NCBI GenBank assembly: GCA_934717555.1
Contig: CAKUYY010000002.1
Span: 62,001-126,000, forward strand
Direction of reading: 5' to 3'
Source: an uncultured Clostridium sp.
GTDB taxonomy: Bacteria; Bacillota; Clostridia; Oscillospirales; Acutalibacteraceae
Length of the DNA: 64,000 bases
The notes beneath the pieces were generated by a model. The model ran no database searches and was not told the origin of the DNA. It saw only the letters and a list, made by a program, of their open reading frames with translations. Position numbers and translations under genes: made by a program. This document shows positions 46,027 to 55,248 of the stretch, one piece after another (position 1 is the first letter of the stretch; each line of letters begins with the position of its first letter).

Positions 46027-46398
46027 ATGGAGAATTTTGAAAATTATTTGGCTTCGATTGAAAAGGAAGCGCACCGTTCCCGTATGCGGGAGATACTTAC
46101 CTGGGTACAGGATACCTTCCCAATGCTGACGCCTAAAATTGCGTGGAACCAACCGATGTTTACCCATCATGGGACGTTTATAATTGGGTTCAGCGCCGCG
46201 AAACAGCATGTTTCCATTTCTCCGGAGGCAAAAAGCATGGGGATCTTTTCCAAAGAAATTGCCCAGTCGGGCTATAGTAGAGGGAGTAACCTTTTTCGTA
46301 TCAAATGGGAGGAACCCGTAAATTTTGCTTTACTGGAGCGTATCATTCGGTACAATATGGAGGACAAGAAGGACTGTGCTACCTTTTGGAGAAAATAA
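46027..46398 (+). CDS. DUF1801 / iron chaperone-like protein
   Basis: This 123-residue small soluble protein has the DUF1801 pattern: MREILTWVQDTFPMLTPKIAWNQPMFTHHGTFIIGFSAAKQHVSISPEA and a C-terminal FRIKWEEPVNFALLERIIRYNM. Some members (YdhG/frataxin-like) were linked to iron handling, but most have no proven role. ATG at 46027 follows GGGAGAGAGGG. It sits between the MarR gene (divergent) and the recombinase (convergent) inside the element. Confidence 0.8.
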   Translation: MENFENYLASIEKEAHRSRMREILTWVQDTFPMLTPKIAWNQPMFTHHGTFIIGFSAAKQHVSISPEAKSMGIFSKEIAQSGYSRGSNLFRIKWEEPVNFALLERIIRYNMEDKKDCATFWRK

Positions 46399-46399
46399 A

Positions 46400-46426
46400 A
46401 TGGGGAGGCTATGTTTGTCTCCCCAT
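46400..46426 (-). terminator. terminator of the recombinase gene
   Basis: ATGGGGAG and CTCCCCAT around 11 bases, with TTTTATTTTCT following on the minus strand. Confidence 0.7.
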
Positions 46427-46450
46427 CTGTCTCAATTCCTATAGGAATAG

Positions 46451-48028
46451 TCAAAGGCCGTTTCCTTTTTCCAAATGTTTTAGCACATAGATCCATGTAA
46501 TCGGCAGCGCCTTTAAGTGTACTTCTATCTGCCGGCCGGGGCAGGCGGTGATATGGTCGAGCAGGTTGCCATAAAAACTATGCGGCGCTGCTTTTCCGCT
46601 GACAATATCCGTTACGTTATCCCGGATATTTTTTTCCAGCGTGGCGGGATCATAGGGTAGATTTCCCTGCTTTTCTGCTGCGGCAATTTTTTGGTTCAGT
46701 TGGGTAATACAGAGGTCATATTCAGCGTTCATCAATTTCATATCCTCTTTGGAAATATCTTTTGCAAAAAAGGCGTCCAACACGCCTTTTTTCTTTGTTT
46801 CGGCCTGTTCCCGTTCCTTTTTTAGCCGTTCGGCGTTTATCTGGCCGTTGTCTTGAGAAGATTGTATGGCCTCCAGCACAATACGGCTGATATCGTGGAT
46901 GACGGTTTCTGTATCCATGATTAGCTTTTCCACTGACTGCCGTATCATTTCTATCCCTGCCTCGTCCCGGATCTGGTAGCATATATCACAGCCAATCTGG
47001 TTGCCCTCCGGGTCCATGCGGCGCTTGCCTTCCGCCGTGGCGGTACCGCACCGCCAGGCTTGGTAGCGGCTGCCGTCTTTGCGCTTACGGCTGCGGGAGA
47101 CAAAGCTTTTCCCGCACGCACTGCATTTGATTTTTCCCGACAATGGGTAGCGGTTGCCGTGGCCGGTGCCATATTGCCTATCGATATCCCGGCGGGCAAT
47201 TTCCCGCTGCGCTTCCTCCCACAGTTCCCGGCCGATGATAGGCTCGTGGTGGTCTTTAAGAAAGACAAAGGCTTCCTCGCCCCGGTTATATTTTTTCTGA
47301 TGGGTCAGGTAGTCTGGAGTAATCGTTTTTTTCTGTTTCAAATCCCCGCAGTATTTCTCGTTGCGGAGGATTTTTAAAATCACGGTATTCCGCCAGTTTG
47401 TGCTGCCGGTGAGGGTCTTGCAGCCCGCCTCCCGCAGCTCCCGGGCGATCACCGTGGTACCCTTGCGCTCATAGACGTACTTGTGGAAGATCAGCCGGAC
47501 GATTTCCGCCCCTTGCGGGTTCACGGTCATTTTTCCGCCCCGTACATCATATCCCAGCAGGGAGCGGCCAAATACGACCCCCTGCTCCATCCGCCGGGTC
47601 TGGCCCCATTTGACGCGGGAGGAGGTCTTGCGGCTTTCCTCCTGGGCGATACTGCCCATAATGGAAAGCCGGAGTTCCGCGTCCGGTTCCTGTGTATGGA
47701 TGCCGTCATTCATAAAGTGAACGCTGATCCCCAAGCGCCGCAGATCACGGGTATAGGAGATGGTGTCCAAGATATTCCGGGAAAAACGGCTGACCTCTTT
47801 GGTGAGGATCAAATCAAACCGGTGAAGCTGGGCGTCATGGATCATACGGTTAAAGGCCGCGCGCTTTTTGGTGCTCGTCCCTGTGATTCCCTCGTCGGCG
47901 TAGATTTCATACAGTTCCCAGCCCGGCTGGCGGGCGATGTATTCATGAAAATACCGCCGCTGGCTTTCAAAGGAATTGGCTTGGTCATCTTTGTCCGTGG
48001 AAACACGGCAGTAGGCTGCGACTTTCAT
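46451..48028 (-). CDS. large serine recombinase
   Basis: A 525-residue site-specific recombinase. The N-terminal resolvase domain has AAYCRVSTD with the catalytic Ser10 and the LTKEVSRFSRN helix. The Recombinase domain (about 155-270) includes GYDVRGGKMTVNPQGAEIVR. A zinc ribbon follows (CSACGKSF about 302, WRC about 327, GCDIC about 347), with a coiled coil and C-terminal domain after it. Size and layout equal SpoIVCA-type enzymes that excise skin elements. It is the best candidate to move the cotJC element, although it lies 2.3 kb from the nearer end and not at the edge as is usual. Confidence 0.93.
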   Translation of the reverse strand: MKVAAYCRVSTDKDDQANSFESQRRYFHEYIARQPGWELYEIYADEGITGTSTKKRAAFNRMIHDAQLHRFDLILTKEVSRFSRNILDTISYTRDLRRLGISVHFMNDGIHTQEPDAELRLSIMGSIAQEESRKTSSRVKWGQTRRMEQGVVFGRSLLGYDVRGGKMTVNPQGAEIVRLIFHKYVYERKGTTVIARELREAGCKTLTGSTNWRNTVILKILRNEKYCGDLKQKKTITPDYLTHQKKYNRGEEAFVFLKDHHEPIIGRELWEEAQREIARRDIDRQYGTGHGNRYPLSGKIKCSACGKSFVSRSRKRKDGSRYQAWRCGTATAEGKRRMDPEGNQIGCDICYQIRDEAGIEMIRQSVEKLIMDTETVIHDISRIVLEAIQSSQDNGQINAERLKKEREQAETKKKGVLDAFFAKDISKEDMKLMNAEYDLCITQLNQKIAAAEKQGNLPYDPATLEKNIRDNVTDIVSGKAAPHSFYGNLLDHITACPGRQIEVHLKALPITWIYVLKHLEKGNGL

Positions 48029-48123
48029 TTTGTGATCCCTCTTTGTTTTTTCATTGTAAGGGGACTGTCTGGAACATACGGATATGCCGGTTGGGCTGTT
48101 TCAGAGAACAGTTTTTTCCGCTT

Positions 48124-48300
48124 TCACAATTGACGTTTTAGAATATCCAAACAATGTAGATACTGCGTTTCATTTAAAACCCCTTGTTCCTTGAGGGAGA
48201 GGAAAACCGACTGCTGATATAATTGGTAAAATTCCGGCGTAGACTTCTTGCTCACCGCAATTTTTCCTGTACAGTTGCAAAATACCGCTTGATATTCCAT
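48124..48300 (-). CDS. small ORF upstream of the recombinase (58 residues)
   Basis: ATG at 48300 follows AAAGGGGG and encodes a small protein with three cysteines near the start (FCNCTG plus one later) and a C-terminal helical pair LYQQSVFLSLKEQGVLNETQYLHCLDILKRQL. The pattern resembles SHOCT-like short helical domains found beside recombinases in Clostridia. It is on the same strand, 95 bases before the recombinase, so co-expression is likely. A recombination directionality factor is a reasonable guess but not shown. Confidence 0.6.
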   Translation of the reverse strand: MEYQAVFCNCTGKIAVSKKSTPEFYQLYQQSVFLSLKEQGVLNETQYLHCLDILKRQL

Positions 48301-48777
48301 GGTCTTGCCCCCTTTTATGAAAGCTTATGAGAGAAGGGGAAATGTTTTGCCTGTCCACCGCTTCTTTCTTTCAAGGAAACCCATAAAGGTACTCGGAAAT
48401 ACCAGTCAGGAACAGAAAAAGGGCCTTCGCCGTAGGGGATATTCGGCGAGGGCCCTTTACAACAGATCGATTTCAACGAAAATCCCGATAAATCCCCCGG
48501 AAACGTTGAAAAAACCGGATTTGTACGATACAATTTATTTTATAACAGATATAGCAGAGGGAGAAGAAAGATTGATGAACGGGACCGGCAAAAAATCGCT
48601 GGTATTCTATGAAAAATCCCGGGGGATACCGGGATTAACCGGGGCACGGTGCTTTGTTGGATCAAGGGAGGGGCAGGATGCCCGCAGTAGCCTAAAATTC
48701 ATGGACGGGTATACTCAGAAAAAGATAGGTAATACAGCAGAGCAACTTTGAATTATTTAGAATTAGGAGGCCTTTTT
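48301..48777. other. 477-base divergent region between recombinase unit and RM operon
   Basis: It contains a hairpin at 48418-48458 (AAAGGGCC-TCGCCG arms with a wobble pair), T-rich on the minus strand, and the promoter at 48506. A 150-codon frame through it (48299-48751) spans the hairpin and promoter and is probably not coding. Its last 58 codons from ATG 48575 are a weak alternative. Confidence 0.45.
48506..48534 (+). promoter_or_regulatory. promoter of the restriction-modification operon
   Basis: TTGAAA, exactly 17 bases, TACAAT. It gives a leader of about 237 bases before hsdM. Confidence 0.65.
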
Positions 48778-50280
48778 ATGGCAAACGATACAAGCGCGCA
48801 AAATAGTTTTGAAAAACAGATCTGGGACGCTGCCTGTGTCCTGCGGGGGAATATGGACGCCTCGGAATATAAAAGCGTGGTTTTGGGGCTGATTTTCTTA
48901 AAATATATTTCCGACCGTTTTGAGGAAAAATACCAGGCGCTGGTGGAGGAAGGCGACGGCTTCGAGGAGGACATCGATGAATATACTTCCGAGGGGATCT
49001 TTTTTGTGCCGGCGGACGCCCGCTGGAGTGTGATTTCCGCGGCGGCGCATACGCCGGAGATCGGCAAAGTCATCGACGACGCTATGCGCAGCATTGAAAA
49101 GGAAAATAAACGCCTCAAAGATATCCTGCCGAAAAACTTCGCCCGCCCGGAACTGGACAAGCGCCGCCTGGGCGACGTGGTGGACCTGTTCACCAATATC
49201 CAGATGATCGAGCACGGCAGCGAGCGGGATATTTTGGGCAACACCTATCAATACTGCCTGCGGAAGTTCGCCGAGAACGAGGGCAAGCTGGCGGGGGAAT
49301 TTTTCACGCCGGAATGCGTGGTAAAAACGCTGGTGGAGGTGCTCCAGCCCTTCAACGGGCGGGTGTACGACCCCTGCTGCGGCAGCGGCGGCATGTTCGT
49401 GCAGTCGGCGAAATTCGTGGAAAACCACGCCGGGAACATCAATAATATTTCTGTCTATGGGCAGGATTCCAACCCCACCACCTGGAAGATGGCGCAGATG
49501 AACCTGGCCATCCGGGGCATTGACGCCGACCTGGGCAGATATAACGCCGATACCTTTTTTAACGATTGCCACCCCACCCTGCGGGCGGATTATATCATGG
49601 CAAACCCGCCGTTTAACCTCTCCAACTGGGGCGCGGATCAATTGAAGGACGACGTGCGCTGGCAGTATGGGACGCCGCCTGCGGGCAACGCCAACTTTGC
49701 GTGGCTCCAGCACATGATCTACCACCTTGCGCCAAACGGCCGGATGGGCATGGTGCTGGCCAACGGTTCCCTCTCTTCCCAGTCCGGCGGCGAGGGGGAT
49801 ATCCGGAAAAATATCATTGAGGCAGACTTGGTGGACTGTATCGTGGCCATGCCCTCCCAGCTTTTCTACACCACCCAGATCCCCGTTTCCCTGTGGTTCC
49901 TTTCCAGGAACAAAAAGCAGAAAGGCAAAACTTTGTTTATCGACGCCCGGAAAATGGGGACGATGGTCACCCGCAAACTGCGGGAGCTGAGCGGGGAGGA
50001 CATCCAAAAGATAGCGGATACCTACAACGATTTTGTAGAGGGAACATTGGAAGATGTGAAAGGCTTCTGCGCCGCCGTTACGACAGGGGACATCGCCCGG
50101 CAGGACTACATCCTGACCCCCGGCCGTTATGTGGGCATTGAGGAGCAGGAGGACGACGGCGAACCCTTCGAGGAGAAGATGGCCCGGCTCACCGGCGAGC
50201 TGTCGGAGCTGTTTCAAAAGTCCCACGAGTTGGAAAAGCAAATTCGGGAAAGGCTGGGGGCGATTGGGTATGAAGTATGA
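48778..50280 (+). CDS. hsdM: type I restriction-modification methyltransferase subunit HsdM
   Basis: HsdM methylates adenine using S-adenosylmethionine, in a complex with HsdS. The N-terminal domain (WDAACVLRGNMDASEYKSVVLGLIFLKYISDRF) and the catalytic motifs are clear: DPCCGSGGMF near residue 200 binds SAM, and NPPFNLSNWG near 276 is the NPPF catalytic motif. About 500 residues is typical. ATG at 48778 follows AGGAGG. It overlaps hsdS by 11 bases and is markedly GC-rich compared with the host genes. Confidence 0.95.
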   Translation: MANDTSAQNSFEKQIWDAACVLRGNMDASEYKSVVLGLIFLKYISDRFEEKYQALVEEGDGFEEDIDEYTSEGIFFVPADARWSVISAAAHTPEIGKVIDDAMRSIEKENKRLKDILPKNFARPELDKRRLGDVVDLFTNIQMIEHGSERDILGNTYQYCLRKFAENEGKLAGEFFTPECVVKTLVEVLQPFNGRVYDPCCGSGGMFVQSAKFVENHAGNINNISVYGQDSNPTTWKMAQMNLAIRGIDADLGRYNADTFFNDCHPTLRADYIMANPPFNLSNWGADQLKDDVRWQYGTPPAGNANFAWLQHMIYHLAPNGRMGMVLANGSLSSQSGGEGDIRKNIIEADLVDCIVAMPSQLFYTTQIPVSLWFLSRNKKQKGKTLFIDARKMGTMVTRKLRELSGEDIQKIADTYNDFVEGTLEDVKGFCAAVTTGDIARQDYILTPGRYVGIEEQEDDGEPFEEKMARLTGELSELFQKSHELEKQIRERLGAIGYEV

Positions 50281-51439
50281 GTTTAAGAGACAAAAACTTA
50301 TTCAATTAGCAAATATTCAAACTGGACCTTTTGGAAGTCAACTTCACAAAGAAGATTATGTAGATAATGGCACCCCTATTGTAACTGTTGAACATCTTGG
50401 AAAGAGAAGGTTTGCAGAACAAAATCTTCCGAAAGTATCAGACGAAGATAAGAAACGCTTAAATAAATACATACTCAGAAAAGGAGACATTGTCTTTAGC
50501 CGCGTTGGCTCTGTTGATAGGTGCTCTTATGTGGATACGTTTTATGACGGATGGATGTTTTCTGGACGTTGTTTACGGGTACGTCCATTCTCAGATGTCT
50601 TACCGTTATATTTATACTATTTTTTCTGTTTGCAAGATACCAAAGAGTTTATAAGGAATATCGCGGTCGGCGCAACAATGCCTTCTATTAACACAAAGCT
50701 GATGGGAGAAATTGAAGTTATATATCCAAGTATTGAAATACAGCAGAAGGTCATAAAAATTTTATCCGTCCTCGACGACAAAATCGAACTGAACAACAAG
50801 ATAAACGAGAATTTAGCTGATCTCCTGCAAACAGTTTATCAAGAGCAGTTTGGCAATGTTAGCTCGGCAACAACTCAGGGAAACCTCTCTGATTTATGCT
50901 CATATTCCAGAGATAGAGTACCTGTTTCCATGCTGGATGCCAATACCTACTTCTCAACAGAGAATATGCTACCGGGGAAGGCAGGTGCAACTAAGGCTAC
51001 AAGCCTTCCGACTACACCGCAGACTACCGCTTGTCATAAGGGCGATACCATGCTCTCCAATATTCGTCCTTACTTCAAAAAGATTGTCTACTGTGAAGAG
51101 GACTGCGGCTGTTCAACTGATGTTCTTTGTTTCACACCCGCTCAACCTCAATATGCGGCGTACCTATTCAGCACACTATATGCTGACAAGTTCTTCGCCT
51201 TCATGGTTGCAGGATCAAAAGGAACGAAAATGCCCCGTGGAGATAAGCAGCAGATTATGTCCTATCCTGTTGTGCTTCCGTCTGATAAAGATCTTGACGA
51301 GTTCAATGCCATTGCATTGCCTATTCTCGAACAGATTCATTCCAATAGAGGCGAGAATAAGCGGCTATCCGCAGTAAGAGATGTACTCCTACCCAAACTA
51401 ATGTCGGGTGAACTAGATTTTTCTAAGATCAACATCTAA
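50270..51439 (+). CDS. hsdS: type I restriction-modification specificity subunit HsdS
   Basis: This subunit recognises the target site. At 389 residues it has two target-recognition domains: the first near residues 10-180 (LANIQTGPFGSQLHKEDY...GDIVFSRVGSVDRCSY), a helical spacer (KVIKILSVLDDKIELNNKINENLADLLQ), and the second near 210-370 (KGDTMLSNIRPYFKK). A matching helix closes the protein. It is AT-rich compared with hsdM and hsdR, as is common for recently exchanged specificity genes. It starts at 50270 inside the hsdM end. Confidence 0.93.
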   Translation: MKYEFKRQKLIQLANIQTGPFGSQLHKEDYVDNGTPIVTVEHLGKRRFAEQNLPKVSDEDKKRLNKYILRKGDIVFSRVGSVDRCSYVDTFYDGWMFSGRCLRVRPFSDVLPLYLYYFFCLQDTKEFIRNIAVGATMPSINTKLMGEIEVIYPSIEIQQKVIKILSVLDDKIELNNKINENLADLLQTVYQEQFGNVSSATTQGNLSDLCSYSRDRVPVSMLDANTYFSTENMLPGKAGATKATSLPTTPQTTACHKGDTMLSNIRPYFKKIVYCEEDCGCSTDVLCFTPAQPQYAAYLFSTLYADKFFAFMVAGSKGTKMPRGDKQQIMSYPVVLPSDKDLDEFNAIALPILEQIHSNRGENKRLSAVRDVLLPKLMSGELDFSKINI

Positions 51440-51484
51440 GCCGCTAAATTATCATTTAACATGCAATTAGAAAGGATGAGAAAA

Positions 51485-52153
51485 ATGACAAGAGACCAAG
51501 TTAGGCAACTGTTAGAGACCAGAGGGTATTCCATTAAAAAGGAAGATCGTACCGGGAATGATTTGGGAACGGTATATAGACTTTCTAACGGTTGTATTGT
51601 AAATTGTTGGGATAGTGGAAAGGTGAACTGTCAAGGCAAGAATAAAACTGAAGTTGAACAGCTTCTGTTCGGGAAGCAAAGCGATGTTTCAAATGAATCT
51701 AATAAAAAAGTTTTTGTTGTCTACGGACACGATCACAATGCTCGTACACAATTAGAAGCCATGCTTAGAAGATGGGATTTGGAGCCTGTAATAATAGATC
51801 AGCTTGTTTCTTCTGGCCAAACAATAATCGAAAAACTAGAAGAGCATACGGGTGGAGTAAACTTTGGTATTGTTCTTGCAACGCCAGACGACATCGGCTA
51901 TATTAAAGGGCATGAAGAAGAGAAGAAATTCCGTGCGCGTCAAAATGTGGTTTTAGAATTAGGAATGCTTTTGGCCCGCATTGGTCGCTCAAAAGTTGCT
52001 ATTTTATTATCTCAGGCGGAAGAGATGGAACGGCCATCTGATATCGATGGGTTAATATATATTCCTTTTAAAGAAAATGTAGAAGAAGCTAAAGTGTCTT
52101 TAGCAAAAGAAATGAGAAACAACGGATACACAATTGATATTGCTAATCTATAG
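51485..52153 (+). CDS. TIR-like (Cap12/PF10137-type) nucleotide-binding protein in RM operon
   Basis: A 222-residue protein. The C-terminal domain from residue 76 has VFVVYGHD, then RWDLEPVIIDQLVSSGQTIIEKLEE, FGIVLATPDD and RARQNVVLELGMLLARIG, the pattern of PF10137 TIR-like domains that can cleave NAD+. Glu158 in VLELG is the probable catalytic residue. The N-terminal 65 residues (TRDQVRQLLETRGYSIKKEDRTGNDLGT...) are of no family I know and may sense a signal. It sits between hsdS and hsdR, so a backup or abortive defence role is inferred. The start ATG follows AAAGGATGAG. Confidence 0.75.
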   Translation: MTRDQVRQLLETRGYSIKKEDRTGNDLGTVYRLSNGCIVNCWDSGKVNCQGKNKTEVEQLLFGKQSDVSNESNKKVFVVYGHDHNARTQLEAMLRRWDLEPVIIDQLVSSGQTIIEKLEEHTGGVNFGIVLATPDDIGYIKGHEEEKKFRARQNVVLELGMLLARIGRSKVAILLSQAEEMERPSDIDGLIYIPFKENVEEAKVSLAKEMRNNGYTIDIANL

Positions 52154-52180
52154 TATTTGAAAGTAAAAGGAGGCATCCCC

Positions 52181-55100
52181 ATGCCCTTCACCGAAGCTAC
52201 TTTTGAACAGGCGGTCATAGAACTATTTGAGCAAATGGGATATACCCATCTCTACGCGCCGGAATGGGAGCGGGACCATGAGAGCCCCCTGCTGGACACG
52301 GTACTGCTGGACAGCCTTTCCCGTATCAATAAAAAGCTGCCCCCGGAGGCTATACAGGAAGCTGTGGACAAGCTGAAAAATTTTGAGGGCGGCAGTTTTA
52401 TTGAGAAAAACCGGGTGTTTATGGACTACCTCCAGAACGGTATCGAGGTGAAATACTTTGCCAAAGGGGAAGAAGATTCCGCCATCGTCTATCTCCTGGA
52501 TTACCGCAGGCCGGGGAACAACGCCTTTTATGTGGTCAACCAGTTTACTTACATAGAGAACGGCAACAACCGCCGCCCGGATATCATCTTGTTTATCAAC
52601 GGCCTGCCTCTGGTGCTTATGGAGCTGAAAAGCCCTTCCAAAGATGAAGTGGGGGCGGAAAACGCCTACAGCCAGATCCGCAACTATATGCAGGATATCC
52701 CTTCCCTGTTTATCTACAACGCCATCTGCGTCATCAGCGACCTTTCCACCAACAAGGCGGGGACAATCACCTCTGGTTTTGACCGGTTCATGGAATGGAA
52801 AACCAAGGACGGCAGCTATGAAAACACCGCCTACGCCCAGTTCGACACCTTCTATGAGGGGATGTTCCAGAAGGAACGCCTGCTGGATCTCCTGAAAAAC
52901 TTTATCCTTTTTTCCGGGGACAGCCAGCAGCCCGTCAAGATCCTGGCGGGGTATCACCAGTATTTCGCGGTGCGCAAGGCGGTTCAAAAGGCCAAAACCG
53001 CCGCCGCCACCGATGGGAAAGGCGGCGTGTTCTGGCATACCCAGGGCAGCGGGAAATCCCTTTCCATGGTGTTCTACGCCCATTTGTTGCAGGAAGCACT
53101 GGACAGCCCCACCATTGTGGTGATGACCGACCGCATCGACCTGGACGACCAGCTCTACACCCAGTTTTCCAGATGCGCCTCTTTCCTCCGGCAGACGCCG
53201 GAGCAGGCCCAAAGCAAGGAACACCTGAAGGAACTTCTGGAAGGGCGCGCGGCCAATGGGATCATTTTCACCACCATGTTTAAATTCGAGCGGGGGGAAA
53301 AGCCGCTGTCCCAGCGCCGGAATATTGTTGTCATGGCGGACGAGGCGCACCGTGGGCAGTATGGGTTTGATGAGAAAATCGTCCTTTCCAAAAACGAGGA
53401 CGGGGAAAAGAGCGCCCGTGTGGTGGTGGGGAACGCCCGGGTGATCCGGGGCGCTTTGCCGAACGCCACCTTTGTGGGGTTCACGGGGACGCCGGTTTCC
53501 GCCAAAGACCGCAACACCCGGGAGGTGTTCGGCGACTATATCGATGTTTACGACATGACCCAGGCCGTGGAGGACGGGGCCACCCGCCCGGTCTATTATG
53601 AGAGCCGCGTGATCCATTTGAAGCTTGACCAGAACACCCTGGCGCTCATCGATTCCACCTATGACATCCTGGAACAGCAGGCCGATCCCGCCGCCATCGA
53701 AAAGAGCAAGAAAATGCTGGGGCAGATGGAAAGCGTGCTGGGGGCGGATTCCACCATCCAGTCCCTTTGTGAGGATATCGTCTCCCACTATGAGAAATAC
53801 CGGGAGAACCTGCTTACGGGAAAGGCCATGATCGTGGCCTATTCCCGCCCGATCGCCATGAAGATTTACCGCAAGATTTTGGAGCTGCGTCCCGGCTGGA
53901 CGGAAAAGGTCGCCGTGGTGATGACAGGCGGCAACAGCGACCCGGAGGATTGGAAAGCCGTGATTGGCACCAAGGCGCACAAGGAGGAGCTGGCCCGCAA
54001 ATTCAAGGACGATGACAGCCCTTTGAAAATCGCCATTGTGGTGGATATGTGGCTCACCGGGTTTGACGTTCCTTCCCTTGCCACCATGTATGTTTACAAG
54101 CCCATGCACGGCTATAACCTGATGCAGGCCATCGCCCGGGTCAACCGGGTATTCCAGGATAAAGAGGGTGGCTTGATTGTAGATTATGTAGGGATTGCCT
54201 CGGCGCTCAAAGCGGCGATGAAGGAATACACGGCCCGTGACCGCGCCAAATACGGCGATATGGATATCTCAAAGGTGGCTTATCCGAAATTTAAGGAAAA
54301 ATTACAGGTTTGCAAGGACCTCATGCATGGATTTGATTTCAGCGGGTTTATGGACGGCAGCCCCCTGGAAATGGCAAAGGCGATTTCCGGCGGCGTCAAC
54401 TTTGTTTTAGACGCGTCCATAGCGGATAGGAAAGATTTGTTTTTAAAGGAAGCGCTGCTGCTCAAGCAGTCCCATTCCCTTTGCTCCAGCTTGACCACCC
54501 AGAACGAGCGGCATCAGGCCGCCTATTTTGAGGCGGTACGTTCCACGGTGGTGAAGCTGACCATGGGCGGCAAAGGCGGAAAGCCGCTGTCCCTTAAGGA
54601 AATCAACGCGCAGATTAACGAGCTTTTAAAGGCCAGCGTACAGAGCGAGGGCGTTATCAACCTGTTTGACAGCAAAACCGCCGGCGAAACTTTTAACCTG
54701 TTCGATCCAGAGATACTGGAAGAGATCGCAAAAATGAAGGAAAAGAATATCGCGGCGGAGATCCTGCGCAAATTGATGGCGGAACAGGTGACGGTTTTTC
54801 GCCGCACCAATGTGGTGCAGTCGCAGAAGTTTTCTGAAAAAATCACGCAGTTGATGAACGCTTATTATAACGGGCTGATTACCAACGAGGAAGTGATTAA
54901 AGAGCTGTTAGAGGCGGCCGCCCAAATCGCCGAGCTGCGCAAACAGGGTGAAAAACTCGGTCTGTCCCAGGAGGAAATGGCCTTCTATGACGCCCTGACC
55001 CAACCGGAAGCGGTGAGGGATTTTTATCAAAACAGCGAGCTTGTGGCCATGACCCGTGAACTGACGGAGATGCTGCGGAAAAACCGGACAATTGACTGGC

Positions 55101-55246
55101 AGAAAAAAGAGACAGCCCGTGCCGGCATGCGGAAAATGGTCAAGCGCCTGCTGAAAAAGTACAAATATCCGCCGGAAGGTGTGGAAGACGCTATCAATAC
55201 GGTGATCAGCCAGTGTGAGATGTGGACGGATCATATGGAGGCATAA
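52181..55246 (+). CDS. hsdR: type I restriction endonuclease subunit HsdR
   Basis: The motor and nuclease subunit, 1021 residues, cuts unmethylated DNA after translocation. The nuclease core RRPDIILFINGLPLVLMELKS is near 130-150. The helicase has Walker A HTQGSGKS near 286, a DEAH-type box (MADEAHRGQYG) near 387, GFTGTPVS near 430, and later GFDVPSL and QAIARVNR. The C-terminal helical domain binds the rest of the complex. ATG at 52181 follows AAGGAGG. It is GC-rich like hsdM. Confidence 0.95.
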   Translation: MPFTEATFEQAVIELFEQMGYTHLYAPEWERDHESPLLDTVLLDSLSRINKKLPPEAIQEAVDKLKNFEGGSFIEKNRVFMDYLQNGIEVKYFAKGEEDSAIVYLLDYRRPGNNAFYVVNQFTYIENGNNRRPDIILFINGLPLVLMELKSPSKDEVGAENAYSQIRNYMQDIPSLFIYNAICVISDLSTNKAGTITSGFDRFMEWKTKDGSYENTAYAQFDTFYEGMFQKERLLDLLKNFILFSGDSQQPVKILAGYHQYFAVRKAVQKAKTAAATDGKGGVFWHTQGSGKSLSMVFYAHLLQEALDSPTIVVMTDRIDLDDQLYTQFSRCASFLRQTPEQAQSKEHLKELLEGRAANGIIFTTMFKFERGEKPLSQRRNIVVMADEAHRGQYGFDEKIVLSKNEDGEKSARVVVGNARVIRGALPNATFVGFTGTPVSAKDRNTREVFGDYIDVYDMTQAVEDGATRPVYYESRVIHLKLDQNTLALIDSTYDILEQQADPAAIEKSKKMLGQMESVLGADSTIQSLCEDIVSHYEKYRENLLTGKAMIVAYSRPIAMKIYRKILELRPGWTEKVAVVMTGGNSDPEDWKAVIGTKAHKEELARKFKDDDSPLKIAIVVDMWLTGFDVPSLATMYVYKPMHGYNLMQAIARVNRVFQDKEGGLIVDYVGIASALKAAMKEYTARDRAKYGDMDISKVAYPKFKEKLQVCKDLMHGFDFSGFMDGSPLEMAKAISGGVNFVLDASIADRKDLFLKEALLLKQSHSLCSSLTTQNERHQAAYFEAVRSTVVKLTMGGKGGKPLSLKEINAQINELLKASVQSEGVINLFDSKTAGETFNLFDPEILEEIAKMKEKNIAAEILRKLMAEQVTVFRRTNVVQSQKFSEKITQLMNAYYNGLITNEEVIKELLEAAAQIAELRKQGEKLGLSQEEMAFYDALTQPEAVRDFYQNSELVAMTRELTEMLRKNRTIDWQKKETARAGMRKMVKRLLKKYKYPPEGVEDAINTVISQCEMWTDHMEA

Positions 55247-55248
55247 TC

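Noticed and set aside
48029..48123. Sigma-E or sigma-K promoter for the recombinase
   Set aside because: Only weak partial matches such as GCATATCC were found; no -35/-10 pair was convincing, so no promoter is claimed.
48299..48751. A 150-codon frame upstream of hsdM
   Set aside because: It spans a hairpin and the RM promoter, has no RBS at its start and resembles no family.
48898..50241. Long minus-strand frame opposite hsdM
   Set aside because: A GC-rich shadow frame; the plus strand has all HsdM motifs.
52223..54109. A 628-codon minus-strand frame opposite hsdR
   Set aside because: A shadow of GC-rich hsdR, which has complete nuclease and helicase motifs.
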